From positions 1 to 41,132 of IMG/VR virus record IMGVR_UViG_3300025086_000074: a DNA stretch of 41,132 nucleotides; one strand, given 5' to 3'. Positions 32,708 through 41,132 of the stretch are shown here, piece by piece; the first letter of the stretch is position 1, and each line of letters starts with the position of its first letter. The notes below the pieces were generated by a model. It did no database searches. It was not told the DNA's origin and saw nothing but the letters and a program-made list of their open reading frames with translations. Both the position numbers and the translations under genes were made by a program. The stretch is from a virus.

Positions 32708-33505
32708 TTATTGTTTTTCTAAAGTTTCTTCTTGCTGAATTTTTTGTGTTGCAACTTGAACTATTTGAGGATCTCTCAAAACAACCCCCGCGTAAAACAA
32801 AATGCTTATAACAACTTCTGTTTGTTCAGAATTATGTAATTCAAAATCTACAGACCCGCTAGAAGGAGTTACAGGTCCAGAAGCTCCTTGAGGAACGTAT
32901 TGAAATTCACCTAAACTACCTACAGTATACGCCCATGTAACATTTTCTGGTTTTTTAATATAATCTATTAATATACAACCATCTTGAAGTGGACTTAAAA
33001 TAGATCCTACATTTATTGAGCTAGGACTTAAATATAATTTGTTATTTTCATATAAATAAGAAGGCCAAGTTTTAGTGGGAGCAGTGAGTTTAGATCTTGT
33101 CACTAAATTAAACTCGTGTCTATCTAATTGTTGAGCTTCAACATAGTTAGAGCTAAAATTATAATTACCAGGAGAACCTGGTATTTCTAAAAAATCTCTA
33201 AATGTAACATTACCTAGTCTATATAAGTTTTCAGGAATATCAAAACCTCCATTGCTGTAAGTTGGATAAGTAGATGTTCTAAACTCTTCCAACTTTTCCT
33301 CTGTATTTTTTAATCTATCTGCATACTCAATTTCAGTACTAGGTGTTCTAGAGTAAATAGCTAAATCATCAAAATATTTTTCAAAGATTTCTCTTTGAAC
33401 TTGAGTTGCTATTCTATTAAACTCTGCAGGAGTCATATATCCTCTTTGCTCCTTGTTTAATATTGTTAGCACAGTTGTATATACTTCGTTTACATTTATA
33501 GCCAT
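32708..33505 (-). CDS. Head-tail connector / ring protein (265 aa)
   Basis: A 265-residue protein with an N-terminal helical segment (NEVYTTVLTILNKEQRGYMTPAEFNRIATQVQREIFEKYFDDL, quoted in parts: residues 5-47), a central beta region with FDIPENLYRLGNVTF, and a helical C-terminus that ends in a polar KIQQEETLEKQ tail. The composition and the order between head genes and the 391-residue adaptor suit a head-completion or tail-adaptor ring protein of a short-tailed phage. Its ATG lies only 12 bases after the T run of an intrinsic terminator, so its expression must come from read-through or from processing. Confidence 0.6.
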   Translation of the reverse strand: MAINVNEVYTTVLTILNKEQRGYMTPAEFNRIATQVQREIFEKYFDDLAIYSRTPSTEIEYADRLKNTEEKLEEFRTSTYPTYSNGGFDIPENLYRLGNVTFRDFLEIPGSPGNYNFSSNYVEAQQLDRHEFNLVTRSKLTAPTKTWPSYLYENNKLYLSPSSINVGSILSPLQDGCILIDYIKKPENVTWAYTVGSLGEFQYVPQGASGPVTPSSGSVDFELHNSEQTEVVISILFYAGVVLRDPQIVQVATQKIQQEETLEKQ

Positions 33506-33517
33506 TTTTATTTATTT

Positions 33518-33543
33518 AAAAAAAAGGCGGCGTAGTTGCCGCC
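33518..33543 (-). terminator. Intrinsic terminator after the head-linked gene
   Basis: A perfect 6-bp stem GGCGGC/GCCGCC (33526-33531 with 33538-33543), 6-base loop, followed on the minus strand by eight T (33525-33518). It ends 12 bases before the next ATG (33505), leaving no room for a promoter in between. It therefore probably attenuates rather than fully blocks transcription into the tail genes. Confidence 0.85.
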
Positions 33544-33560
33544 TTATTTATAATCACTTA

Positions 33561-34325
33561 TTAATTTAGTTTTTTATCTACCGATTTAAAAACTTCTAAA
33601 CCTTCATCAGTTTGAAACCAAGCCGCTAGTGCAGAATATGGATTTTCTTCAAAAGGAACTGTCATTAGTTTTTTACCATTAGAAGCCCAACTAACTGTTC
33701 TATTATCTTGAGATAGTTTTAGTATTCTTGCTTCTACAGCCTTTACCGCTGTATTTCTTAATTGTATATTTTCATCAGAAACTAAATCTAAGAATAAAAC
33801 TGGATTTGACTTAGCAAATAGTAGTAAATCTCTTTTAATCTCTTTAGAACTCATCTTAGTGACTTTGGATCCAATTTCTACTCTTAATATAGCTTCTGCT
33901 TGATCTATATCAATATCTCTAGCTGTGTTTAAAGCATCTATTTCTATTTCTAAATAATCTATATCGTTAGCAGCGTTAACTTGAGGTTTAAATTCTCTAT
34001 ATTCTTTATCCCTTCTAGGATGGTATAGAGATAATAATTTTTGTAAATTTTGTTCTTCTTTAGGAACAAATAACCTTCCAGATTTAAATACTATATGTCC
34101 TAATGTTGCTGTTCCTTTTTGATCGTCTACAAAAGGAGATGACATATTAGTTGCGTATCGTAGTTCTTTTTGTTCTCCATTTTCCTCATCAAAATATAAT
34201 AAAGGAGATCTTCTACTGTGTTTGCAATTTAATCTTAATGTTAAAGGTTTTTTATTTATTAAATGATAAAGACGGTCTTTTATTTCCCATCCTTCTTCTT
34301 CTTTTCTTTTTTCTTTTGTTTTCAT
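33561..34325 (-). CDS. Conserved head-linked protein of unknown function (254 aa)
   Basis: A 254-residue protein beginning MKTKEKRKEEEGWEIKD (ATG 34325). The in-frame ATG at 34364 is rejected because its extra 13 codons run through a terminator hairpin. The N-terminal half has LRLNCKHSRRSPLLYFDEENGEQ, RYATNMSSPFVDDQKG and HIVFKSGRLFVPKEEQNLQKLLSLYHP, a pattern I recognise from uncharacterised proteins beside phage capsid genes. The C-terminal half is helical (IKRDLLLFAKSNPVLFLDLVSD and AAWFQTDEGLEVFKSV). The gene is isolated between two intrinsic terminators directly downstream of the capsid gene, suggesting separate dosage. Capsid decoration, assembly or head-to-tail joining are possible; not resolved. 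Confidence 0.68.
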   Translation of the reverse strand: MKTKEKRKEEEGWEIKDRLYHLINKKPLTLRLNCKHSRRSPLLYFDEENGEQKELRYATNMSSPFVDDQKGTATLGHIVFKSGRLFVPKEEQNLQKLLSLYHPRRDKEYREFKPQVNAANDIDYLEIEIDALNTARDIDIDQAEAILRVEIGSKVTKMSSKEIKRDLLLFAKSNPVLFLDLVSDENIQLRNTAVKAVEARILKLSQDNRTVSWASNGKKLMTVPFEENPYSALAAWFQTDEGLEVFKSVDKKLN

Positions 34326-34340
34326 AATATAATATAATTT

Positions 34341-34370
34341 AAAAAAGCTAGAGTGCCGAAGCACCCTAGC
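34341..34370 (-). terminator. Intrinsic terminator after the capsid gene (UUCG tetraloop)
   Basis: Read on the minus strand: a 10-bp stem (arms 34361-34370 and 34347-34356, one G-U pair) closed by a TTCG tetraloop (34357-34360) and followed by six T (34346-34341). UUCG loops are unusually stable. It starts 13 bases after the capsid stop and ends 16 bases before the next start codon. Confidence 0.9.
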
Positions 34371-34382
34371 ATTTGGTATTTA

Positions 34383-35936
34383 TCAAGTAGTAAATAACAT
34401 GAAGTTATTAGCAGCTTGAGTAACTAAACATCTTTCAGATAGGAAGTGTACTTCCATAGCATCTAAAGATGATGTATAAGCTCCACCTACAGAACCTGTA
34501 ACCCAAGACTTAAGTCTTCTGTCATCAGCTTCTGAAGCTCTATATCTTACGTGTAAGAATGGACGTCTTATGTTAGATCCTAACATTTGATCGTACACTG
34601 TAGAAGTACCAGCAGGTACTAATACACCTTCGATGTCTTTTGCTAAACCTCGAGTAGAAGCATCGTTTAGATATTTCCAGTCAGTTTTGTAGAAGTCATA
34701 AGAACCTCTTCTAAAACCATCAAACCCAAAGTTCAATGCCATATTAGCATCATTTTCAAACAGACCATAAGAAGCTCCGTTACCAGCACCACTAGCTTGA
34801 GCTGATCCGTTAACGTTTGCAATCATGTTGTCAATAGATAAAGCTAAAGATCTATTACAGAAAATCATATTTTCTTCAATAGCACCTTCAAAATCTAATT
34901 GAGCTAAAATAGAATCAAAATCATCTAAAGCATCATTACCTCCGCCAGTACCAGCGAAATTTTGATACTCATGACCTCTATCTTTAATAGCAGCAAATAA
35001 ACCTTGCGTACCTTTTTGCCCAGCTTGACTTGCGTTATTGAGGCCTAATGCCGCAACTCCACCACCAGCGATAGCAAGTTCACCTTCAACCATAGCCATT
35101 TCCATGTAATCTTCAAATCTTAATCTTGTTTCAGATTCAGATTTTAGATACCATAAATAACCAGATGTTCCATCTTCAGTTGCAACTTCAACCCAACCAA
35201 TTTGAGCAGTATCAGATCCATTGATCTCAAACTTATCTCTAATAATAATTGGAGAGTTAGAAAATTGTGTAAAGTCAGGCTCAATAGAAGCTAAAGCATC
35301 TGTATTAGATCCTTTTTCCCATTCAGAACCATAAACGAATATAGCAACATCAGAATTTAATCCACCTGAAGATCCAGATCCATCAAATTCACCTGGGTTT
35401 TGTCCACCAGTTGTCAGTTTAGCCGCCTCGTAGCAAGCAACAGTTAAGTCACAAGTTCTAGGAACTCCTGCACCACCGCCTTGATAGTTACTAGGAGCAG
35501 CTGTTACTAATACTTTCATAGTTTTACCTTGACCAGCACCTGTTGTACCATTTCCATAAACAACTAAAGTATTGTTTACTTTAACAGCACACTCTTTGCT
35601 TCCAACAGCACCACCAGCAGCGGTAACGTCAGGATCAATGTTTACTCTAATAGTCGTGCCATCTATAACTTCACATGTTTCGTAAGCTACGTGTAATCTA
35701 TTTTGTTCAGACCAAACAACTTGGTCAGATGTCATTGGCATTTCAGCGCCAACCATTCTTAAGAATCCGGCAATAGTTCTATTACCATATCTTTCTACCT
35801 CTTGCTCATAAAGCTCAGGTAGGTATTGCTGTGCAAAGTCGTTATCGCCATCTGTAAAAGACAGATAGTTTGTGTGTAACGCCATTCGCTTCTGTGCTGG
35901 CTCCAAATTTGGACCCAACGCTGGATTTAAACTCAT
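34383..35936 (-). CDS. Major capsid protein (HK97-fold candidate, 517 aa)
   Basis: A 517-residue protein directly downstream of the scaffold gene and upstream of the strongest terminator, the normal position of a major capsid protein. The N-terminus (NYLSFTDGDNDFAQQYLPELYEQE) and WSEQNRLHVAYETCEV resemble capsid proteins of crAss-like short-tailed phages. A Gly/Ser-rich insertion (around residues 150-200) may be a surface domain. The late part contains ASTRGLAKDIEGVLVPAG and SNIRRPFLHVRYRASEADDRRLKSWVTGSVGGAY, with a strand-rich end suited to the P domain. About 415-420 such subunits would build a T=7 shell. No protease or delta domain is visible. Codon composition here is visibly more ordered (fewer A/T-only codons) than in neighbours, consistent with high expression. 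Confidence 0.85.
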   Translation of the reverse strand: MSLNPALGPNLEPAQKRMALHTNYLSFTDGDNDFAQQYLPELYEQEVERYGNRTIAGFLRMVGAEMPMTSDQVVWSEQNRLHVAYETCEVIDGTTIRVNIDPDVTAAGGAVGSKECAVKVNNTLVVYGNGTTGAGQGKTMKVLVTAAPSNYQGGGAGVPRTCDLTVACYEAAKLTTGGQNPGEFDGSGSSGGLNSDVAIFVYGSEWEKGSNTDALASIEPDFTQFSNSPIIIRDKFEINGSDTAQIGWVEVATEDGTSGYLWYLKSESETRLRFEDYMEMAMVEGELAIAGGGVAALGLNNASQAGQKGTQGLFAAIKDRGHEYQNFAGTGGGNDALDDFDSILAQLDFEGAIEENMIFCNRSLALSIDNMIANVNGSAQASGAGNGASYGLFENDANMALNFGFDGFRRGSYDFYKTDWKYLNDASTRGLAKDIEGVLVPAGTSTVYDQMLGSNIRRPFLHVRYRASEADDRRLKSWVTGSVGGAYTSSLDAMEVHFLSERCLVTQAANNFMLFTT

Positions 35937-35953
35937 AATTTTTGTTTTTTAAG

Positions 35954-37132
35954 TTATGTTCTTTTTTTGATTTTTAACTTAGAACCATTAGCACCACTAA
36001 TTGCTTTAACTTTTAATCCATTAATAAAAACGTCTCCATTAGAAGTCGTACGTGGTTTCCCATCTTGTATATTCTTAGATTTAGCTATAATATCTTTAGT
36101 AGCATCGGCTTTGCCTTGCTCATAAAAATGTTTAGCTAAGTTATCGGAATTAGCAGCAGCATAAACAGCTTTGTGATAACCTGAGTAATCATTAACACTC
36201 CCATCATCATTTAAGAACTTCTTAAAAACGGATTTAAGATCTGATTGGCGGTCAGCAGCTTCTGAAGGATTGTTTAGTTTATATCTAAAGTTTTTTTCTC
36301 CAACATCGAAATTAAATCCATTAAAATCTCCTTTGAAAAACTCTTGAGTTTTTTGTTTAAACGTTCCATGAAGCTTTTGCGCGTGTTCTTGGCTCTGCTT
36401 GTATGTATTGACAAAATCTAAAGCTGCTTTTTGCTCCTCTGTAATACTACTGTTAGATCTCAACTTGATATCTTTATAATATTCTTTTTTAGAAGCTTCT
36501 AAATAGTTTTTAGCTTTTGCAATTTCTTCTTTGTAAGCAAGTTTTTTCTTTTTAATATCTCGCTCGGTTTCTTCATCTTCGTTCCAAGAAAAATTATCTT
36601 CTAGTAAAAAGTTAATTTCTTCTGAATCTAAATGAGGTTTAGTTTTATTGTAATATTCTTTCAACGCTGTATTGTCGTCAATTTTTGAATAATCTTTATT
36701 TAAATTAACGTAATCTTCTAATGTTCCGCCTGTGTCACTCATAAACTTAACTAAACTTTCTAAGTTTTCTGGTAAATCTACTTTAGCTTGTTCACTTTGT
36801 TTTTTAGTTTGGCTTACAGGTTCTTCAACTTTCTCAGTTATTACTTCTTCAATTATTTCTTCTTCTTTACTTTCACTGGTAACTTCTGGTTCTTCGGCGT
36901 GTGTTTCTCCCACAGGTTGCAATTCCACTTCGGTTTCTTTCCCTTCTTCTTTGCTTTCTTCATCAGGCGGTAACACAACCCTCGTTGGTTCTGACTCAGG
37001 AATGGCATCTTCTTCTTTTTTATTAAGATCAACTTTTACAGTATTCTCTTCTTTTGATTTGTTTAATTTTTTAGGACGACCAGGTTTCTTTTTCACCTTA
37101 AATTCTCCTTCTTGTTTTATTTCTTCTGACAT
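35954..37132 (-). CDS. Capsid scaffold protein with N-terminal AT-hook-like motif (392 aa)
   Basis: A 392-residue protein between portal and capsid genes. The N-terminal ~120 residues are disordered and Glu/Lys-rich (long acidic runs such as EESKEEGKETEVE), preceded by KVKKKPGRPKKLNK (12-25), whose GRPKK core is an AT-hook. Residues ~150-300 are helical/coiled coil, and the C-terminus is basic (SGANGSKLKIKKRT). Gene order, acidity and helical content are those of phage scaffolding proteins, which template the procapsid and leave before or during DNA filling; the basic C-terminus fits capsid binding. The AT-hook is unexpected for a scaffold. ATG follows an A/T-only leader. Confidence 0.78.
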   Translation of the reverse strand: MSEEIKQEGEFKVKKKPGRPKKLNKSKEENTVKVDLNKKEEDAIPESEPTRVVLPPDEESKEEGKETEVELQPVGETHAEEPEVTSESKEEEIIEEVITEKVEEPVSQTKKQSEQAKVDLPENLESLVKFMSDTGGTLEDYVNLNKDYSKIDDNTALKEYYNKTKPHLDSEEINFLLEDNFSWNEDEETERDIKKKKLAYKEEIAKAKNYLEASKKEYYKDIKLRSNSSITEEQKAALDFVNTYKQSQEHAQKLHGTFKQKTQEFFKGDFNGFNFDVGEKNFRYKLNNPSEAADRQSDLKSVFKKFLNDDGSVNDYSGYHKAVYAAANSDNLAKHFYEQGKADATKDIIAKSKNIQDGKPRTTSNGDVFINGLKVKAISGANGSKLKIKKRT

Positions 37133-37156
37133 AATATAATATAATAATTAATAATT

Positions 37157-39568
37157 TTAAGTGGCTATAAAATCTTCCGGTGTTAATGGAGATTGTCCAG
37201 GACCACTTCCTTTTTCAAAATCTACTGGAGCACTATCGTTTGTTCTTTGAGCTATCATTTTACTTTGTTGTGTTCCTTGTATTCTAGTTCTTTGATCTTT
37301 TCTTTGCTCAATCATTTCTTCTTTAGCAGTAGCTTTACTTACATCCATCTGTTTTAGTTGCATGTCGTAGCCATGTTGTACTTCTGCCATTTGCAACTTA
37401 TGATTTAGCTCTACTTGCATTTTTTGCAACTCTAATTCTGCTGCTATTTTCTTAAGTTGAGCTTCCGTCTCTGTTAAAGCTTGTTGTTTTTGAACTTCCG
37501 CCATAGCGGCTTTTTCAGCTGTTTCAGCATTAGCTTGCGCCTGAGCTTGAATCATTCTTTCTTGAGCAGCTTGGTCTTGTTCTTGTTTTTTCTTTCTTCT
37601 GTATTTTAAAAACTGATTAGCTAAAGTTAAATTTTTCACTTCTCTAATATCAATAGCATCTTCTAAATATATTTGATTTTCTTTTAAAGCTATTTGAATA
37701 TTTTGTTCTAATTGAGCTTTTTCTTCTTCATCCGGCTCTAGATTAATAAATATACCAAAGTCATGTATATTTAAATCAGCCAACTCGTCTAAAGTCCCAA
37801 CATTATATTGTGATAAACTGTTTTCTAAAGCAGCTCTAGTTGTAGGATACATTAAAGAATCAGCAACTCTTAAAGATATATTTTCACAAGTTCTATGTGT
37901 AAGGTATAATCCAGCTTGAAGAATATGTCTTGTCGCTGTGTTTGAGTTAGCTGCTGCTAGTTTTTGTAGTCCAACTAAAGAATCTTTATCAGGAATACTA
38001 GCATCTCTAGCTTCATTCAATCCGGTTACATCTCTTATCATTTGTAAATAATAGTTGTAAGTTTGAATTAAAGACTGCATTTTAGCCATTCCACTGGAAC
38101 TGGAAAGCTCTTGAATAGGAACTTTACCACGATTAGGATCTCCATCTTGAGTTAATGATCTACCTACAATACTACCAGTTTGGAAATACATATTTAAAGC
38201 TTCTTTAGGGTTATAATTAGTACCATTACCTAAATCAACTTCTGCCAATCCATCAACATCTAAATAAACCCCATCTGGAACCATTCTAGATAAAACTTGT
38301 TGTAGTTTTAAATGCGTTAACTGTATCATATCGGCAAAACCTGTTACTCTATTAACCAATGAGTTAATTCTACCTTTATACATTCTTGGAGCACATAGAG
38401 CGTAGTTCATATTTACCTTTACAGTATCAGCTACTGGACGAGTCATGTTACTTGACATTTCCCATCGTAACATATTTGTATGTCCAAGAACTTTAGCTCC
38501 AGAATATAACACTTCTATTGATCTTTCTATTTTTCCATAACCAATAGCATCTTCTGGTGGTATAAAAGTGTCTTGCTTTTCTAATACTTTTTCTAAACCA
38601 AAGTTATTTTCTTTTATTTTAAAAACTTGATTTGTATATGTTTTATATTCAAAATATAATACCTGTATAGTATTATTATCTGGTCTACCATTCCAGTTTC
38701 TTACGTAGTTTTGGTTTCCAGGATATTTTTGTATTTGCTCTAATTCACCAGGTGTTAAGTCTGGAAATTCTTTTTTTAATTCGGATAAACTAATACCTTT
38801 AACTTCTCCAACATACCACAAATCTTGAAAATTCGGATCTTCGCTATATGACCAAACTAAATTAGCAGGATCAACATAATCTACAACCACTCCCTCAGAT
38901 TGGTTCCAACTCGTTTTAACGGCTCCAATACCTAAGACAGCTAAATCATAATTAACTCTAGACCTAGTTAGTTCATATTTATTTTTATCTAAAACTTGAT
39001 TTATAACTTCTTCTTCAGCAACCTCAACTGACTGTTTAAAATCCATTTGCAAGTGAACTGAAAGTTCTTCTTCGTCTTGAGGAGCACTGCTTCTGTCTGC
39101 TGAATTAAATCCATTTACACCTAAAGTAGTTTGAACTTGTTCTAAAAAAGCTTTAGCATTTATATCTGCTAATAAGCCTTCCGCATAAGCAGTTCTTTGT
39201 CTAGAACATACTGGATCTTGAGCAAAAGCATTTATATCAAAAGTTCTTTGAGATATACCATTAACAACAATGTCTACAAATTTCGGTAGTATAGGAACTG
39301 GTTTCCAATCAAGGTTTAAATAAGATAAGTCACCATCTATAGATAGTTCATCTTTATACTTCTGTATTGATTGTTCTCCTCTAGCGTATAATCTTAAGTT
39401 GTGAAAGTTATTGTAGTTTTGATAAAACTTATCTCTTCCTTGACCAGCCCAAAACCATTCACCTTCAATAGCTCGGCCTACTCTTAGACCATACTCCCAA
39501 GTAGCCTTTTCCGCGTCTGGTACTACCTGATCAGGAAATGCACTGTGACTATTTGTGTAAATTTTCAT
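37157..39568 (-). CDS. Portal protein with C-terminal helical barrel (803 aa)
   Basis: An 803-residue protein next to TerL. The body contains FYQNYNNFHNLRLYARGEQS, LNLDWKPVPILPKFVDIVVNG and SSGMAKMQSLIQTYNYYLQMIRDVTGLNEARDAS (quoted in short parts), typical of podovirus portal proteins, which form the dodecameric packaging vertex. From about residue 655 to 755 it is a continuous Gln/Ala/Glu/Lys helix with coiled-coil spacing, as in the long barrel of the P22 portal that contacts packaged DNA. Length is at the long end of portals. It lies 5 bases after TerL and 24 bases before the scaffold gene. Confidence 0.88.
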   Translation of the reverse strand: MKIYTNSHSAFPDQVVPDAEKATWEYGLRVGRAIEGEWFWAGQGRDKFYQNYNNFHNLRLYARGEQSIQKYKDELSIDGDLSYLNLDWKPVPILPKFVDIVVNGISQRTFDINAFAQDPVCSRQRTAYAEGLLADINAKAFLEQVQTTLGVNGFNSADRSSAPQDEEELSVHLQMDFKQSVEVAEEEVINQVLDKNKYELTRSRVNYDLAVLGIGAVKTSWNQSEGVVVDYVDPANLVWSYSEDPNFQDLWYVGEVKGISLSELKKEFPDLTPGELEQIQKYPGNQNYVRNWNGRPDNNTIQVLYFEYKTYTNQVFKIKENNFGLEKVLEKQDTFIPPEDAIGYGKIERSIEVLYSGAKVLGHTNMLRWEMSSNMTRPVADTVKVNMNYALCAPRMYKGRINSLVNRVTGFADMIQLTHLKLQQVLSRMVPDGVYLDVDGLAEVDLGNGTNYNPKEALNMYFQTGSIVGRSLTQDGDPNRGKVPIQELSSSSGMAKMQSLIQTYNYYLQMIRDVTGLNEARDASIPDKDSLVGLQKLAAANSNTATRHILQAGLYLTHRTCENISLRVADSLMYPTTRAALENSLSQYNVGTLDELADLNIHDFGIFINLEPDEEEKAQLEQNIQIALKENQIYLEDAIDIREVKNLTLANQFLKYRRKKKQEQDQAAQERMIQAQAQANAETAEKAAMAEVQKQQALTETEAQLKKIAAELELQKMQVELNHKLQMAEVQHGYDMQLKQMDVSKATAKEEMIEQRKDQRTRIQGTQQSKMIAQRTNDSAPVDFEKGSGPGQSPLTPEDFIAT

Positions 39569-39573
39569 ATATA

Positions 39574-41132
39574 TTATCTGTTAATTTTGGATAAATATCC
39601 TGTATTGTCATAAGTTTTAAATCCTAATTTAATAGGAGTTGTAGATCTTTCAGCAGAAGGTCTATACTTATTTTTGTTACAAGCCATTATTGCTAAACCA
39701 GAGCTTATAGATGCATCGTGTTTAGTTCTGTTGTTTAAATTAAAGTTTAACCAATCTTCTAGAGTGGCTTGGTGATACATATCTCCATATTTACCATTGC
39801 TAAAACCCACGTAATCGTTAATATAAAACTCAATTGCAGCTGCATGTGCTTGTTTAATATCCTCGCTTGAGTTAGGTATTCCACCTATTTCTTTTTCAGC
39901 TGATGATAATTTGTTCCATACTTTATCGGGTCTATTCATGCTAAAACCCCTATAACCTCTTCTTCTAAAATGATACAATAATCTTGGCTTATTGTTTTCT
40001 GCTAATATAGGCATTCCGTAGAACACGCAAGCCATTAATATTTCTTCAAAAAATATATCAGCGGTTTCAGGTCTTGCTATATATTCTAAAAAAAAATGAT
40101 TGGGTGGAGCGTCTTCCATAGAAAACTTAGTTAGTCCATGTAGTGATCCATTAGAACCCTTACCATCCACAGTACCGCTAATGTCGTAACTATCACATCC
40201 AAATGCTCCAATATGTTCGTTTCCTGGATATTTAATGCCATTTTTTATAATCACTCTATTTTGTAAATTTTTAGGTGGCACCCAGGATACTTTAAATCTT
40301 CCATTAGGATTTGGAGCAAAAAATACTTTAGTATCTTTAACTCCGTTTTGCCACATAAAACTACCTATTGTTACATTGGCGTTATTTTTAACCTCTTCGT
40401 TGTAATCTATTTGTTCATAGATTTTTACTAAGTTAAATAAGCTATCTTTTGTTTCGTCTCTAAAAGCGTGTTGTTCAGTTCTTGGAAATTGACGATAATA
40501 TTCGTTTAAACTATCTTGATCTGATTTTAATCCATCTACTTCATTGTCCCAATGTTCTATAACTCCTGTAGTAATCGGTACACCGTCGATTCCTTTGATT
40601 TGATTTGTTGGCGTAGTGAATACAGGTGATCCAAAAGTATCCATGAATCCTTCGTAGTTCCATTCCATAGGGATGAAAAGAGAGTAGAGGCCAGAACTTG
40701 TTTGTCCATTTCTATTTCTTTTTGTAACGTCTGAATTGTAGTAAAGTTTTTTGAAGTTGTTTCCACCTTTATCTAACGCGTTTGAAGTTGAGCCCATCAT
40801 ACACTTGCCTACTATTCTTCGGCCTAGTCTTAGTGTAGTTTTTGTAACTCTCCAGTTGTTTAATATATTGTCTGGTCGTTCCCATTTTCCTGATTCGTCG
40901 TGTGCTAATATTTTTAATTTCTCACCATCGTAAGAGTTATCCCCCGTGTTTTTCCAGTCTATAGTTGTGTCAAGACCTTTTAATTCTTTTAATTTAACGT
41001 TATCATCTAGTTTTCGTCTAGTAAGCTTTGAAGCTGGGACTCTATACGCCAACTCGGTTTTAGGACGATCCATACCATCCTGGATGGGTTTAAAAAAAAA
41101 CGGATAGTTAACGGATATTGGTACGACTTTGT
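39574..41132 (-). CDS. terL: Terminase large subunit (TerL), N-terminal part cut by window edge
   Basis: The frame is open to the last base; the first Met in the window (41073) is internal because an in-frame NYPFFFKPIQDG precedes it. The visible 518 residues start after the Walker A/B region. Coupling motif GKCMMGSTSNALDKGG is present, followed by the RNase H-like nuclease domain with acidic positions in FGCDSYDIS, in the FFLEYIARPETADIFFEEI region and in TKHDASISSGLAIMA, the three metal sites of TerL nucleases. It cuts and pumps concatemeric DNA into procapsids through the adjacent portal. The ATPase Walker motifs must lie outside the window. Confidence 0.9.
   Translation of the reverse strand, partial: KVVPISVNYPFFFKPIQDGMDRPKTELAYRVPASKLTRRKLDDNVKLKELKGLDTTIDWKNTGDNSYDGEKLKILAHDESGKWERPDNILNNWRVTKTTLRLGRRIVGKCMMGSTSNALDKGGNNFKKLYYNSDVTKRNRNGQTSSGLYSLFIPMEWNYEGFMDTFGSPVFTTPTNQIKGIDGVPITTGVIEHWDNEVDGLKSDQDSLNEYYRQFPRTEQHAFRDETKDSLFNLVKIYEQIDYNEEVKNNANVTIGSFMWQNGVKDTKVFFAPNPNGRFKVSWVPPKNLQNRVIIKNGIKYPGNEHIGAFGCDSYDISGTVDGKGSNGSLHGLTKFSMEDAPPNHFFLEYIARPETADIFFEEILMACVFYGMPILAENNKPRLLYHFRRRGYRGFSMNRPDKVWNKLSSAEKEIGGIPNSSEDIKQAHAAAIEFYINDYVGFSNGKYGDMYHQATLEDWLNFNLNNRTKHDASISSGLAIMACNKNKYRPSAERSTTPIKLGFKTYDNTGYLSKINR

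Noticed and set aside
39574-41073. ATG at 41073 as the TerL start
   Set aside because: The frame stays open upstream to the window edge with a terminase-like NYPFFFKP segment and the Walker motifs are missing, so this Met is internal.
1-41132. tRNA genes, CRISPR arrays, integrase/att sites, insertion sequences, retroelements
   Set aside because: None of the expected folds, repeat-spacer patterns, recombinase or reverse transcriptase motifs were seen by reading; a tRNA and repeat scan would confirm.

Overview
The window is part of the genome of a tailed, most likely short-tailed (podovirus-type) dsDNA phage. No cellular housekeeping genes, tRNA or rRNA genes, CRISPR arrays or insertion sequences are visible. 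DNA is strongly A+T rich. Start codons sit behind A/T-rich leaders with no Shine-Dalgarno-like GGAGG at any gene I checked, as in Bacteroidetes and their phages, so a marine or freshwater Bacteroidetes/Flavobacteriia host is my best inference. The structural gene order (TerL, portal, scaffold, capsid, adaptors, P22 gp10-like nozzle, large internal proteins) resembles the crAss-like/P22-like short-tailed phages; that placement is tentative. Both edges cut genes: an ERF recombinase on the left and TerL on the right. A DNA polymerase and a lysis endolysin are not seen and are presumably outside.

There are two convergent gene blocks. Positions 1-10827 (+ strand) form a tightly packed, overlapping early/middle operon. 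It holds recombination and replication genes (ERF annealing protein, RecE/YqaJ-like exonuclease, SSB, primase-helicase), then nucleotide metabolism and modification (a dCMP hydroxymethylase-like enzyme, a GIY-YIG/MazG fusion, a second MazG-like protein, a DUF1064-like resolvase and a class II B12-dependent ribonucleotide reductase), then a very A+T-rich sugar cassette (two-domain glycosyltransferase, GT-D glycosyltransferase, polysaccharide pyruvyl transferase). A GC hairpin at 10829-10858 separates the two blocks.

Positions 41132-10901 (- strand, read right to left) form the late block: TerL, portal, AT-hook-bearing scaffold, capsid, a conserved head-linked protein between two terminator hairpins, two connector proteins, a 1461-residue nozzle protein and a 563-residue partner, a cupin, two candidate internal proteins, and a 3393-residue multidomain protein with a zincin motif (HEASH) and a HAD phosphatase-type domain. 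It ends with a GT2 glycosyltransferase, a single-span membrane protein and three tiny Lys-rich proteins, two of them missing from a simple length-filtered ORF scan.

The most interesting inference is a possible cytosine hypermodification pathway. The thymidylate-synthase-fold gene carries the residues that distinguish T4 dCMP hydroxymethylase (Asp in place of the TS Asn, Cys-Thr at the nucleophile, MRSND). It is followed directly by MazG-type pyrophosphohydrolases that could act as dCTPase, and, in the same transcription direction, by sugar-transfer enzymes. The second is the giant protein, which looks like a virion-delivered 'polyvalent' protein.
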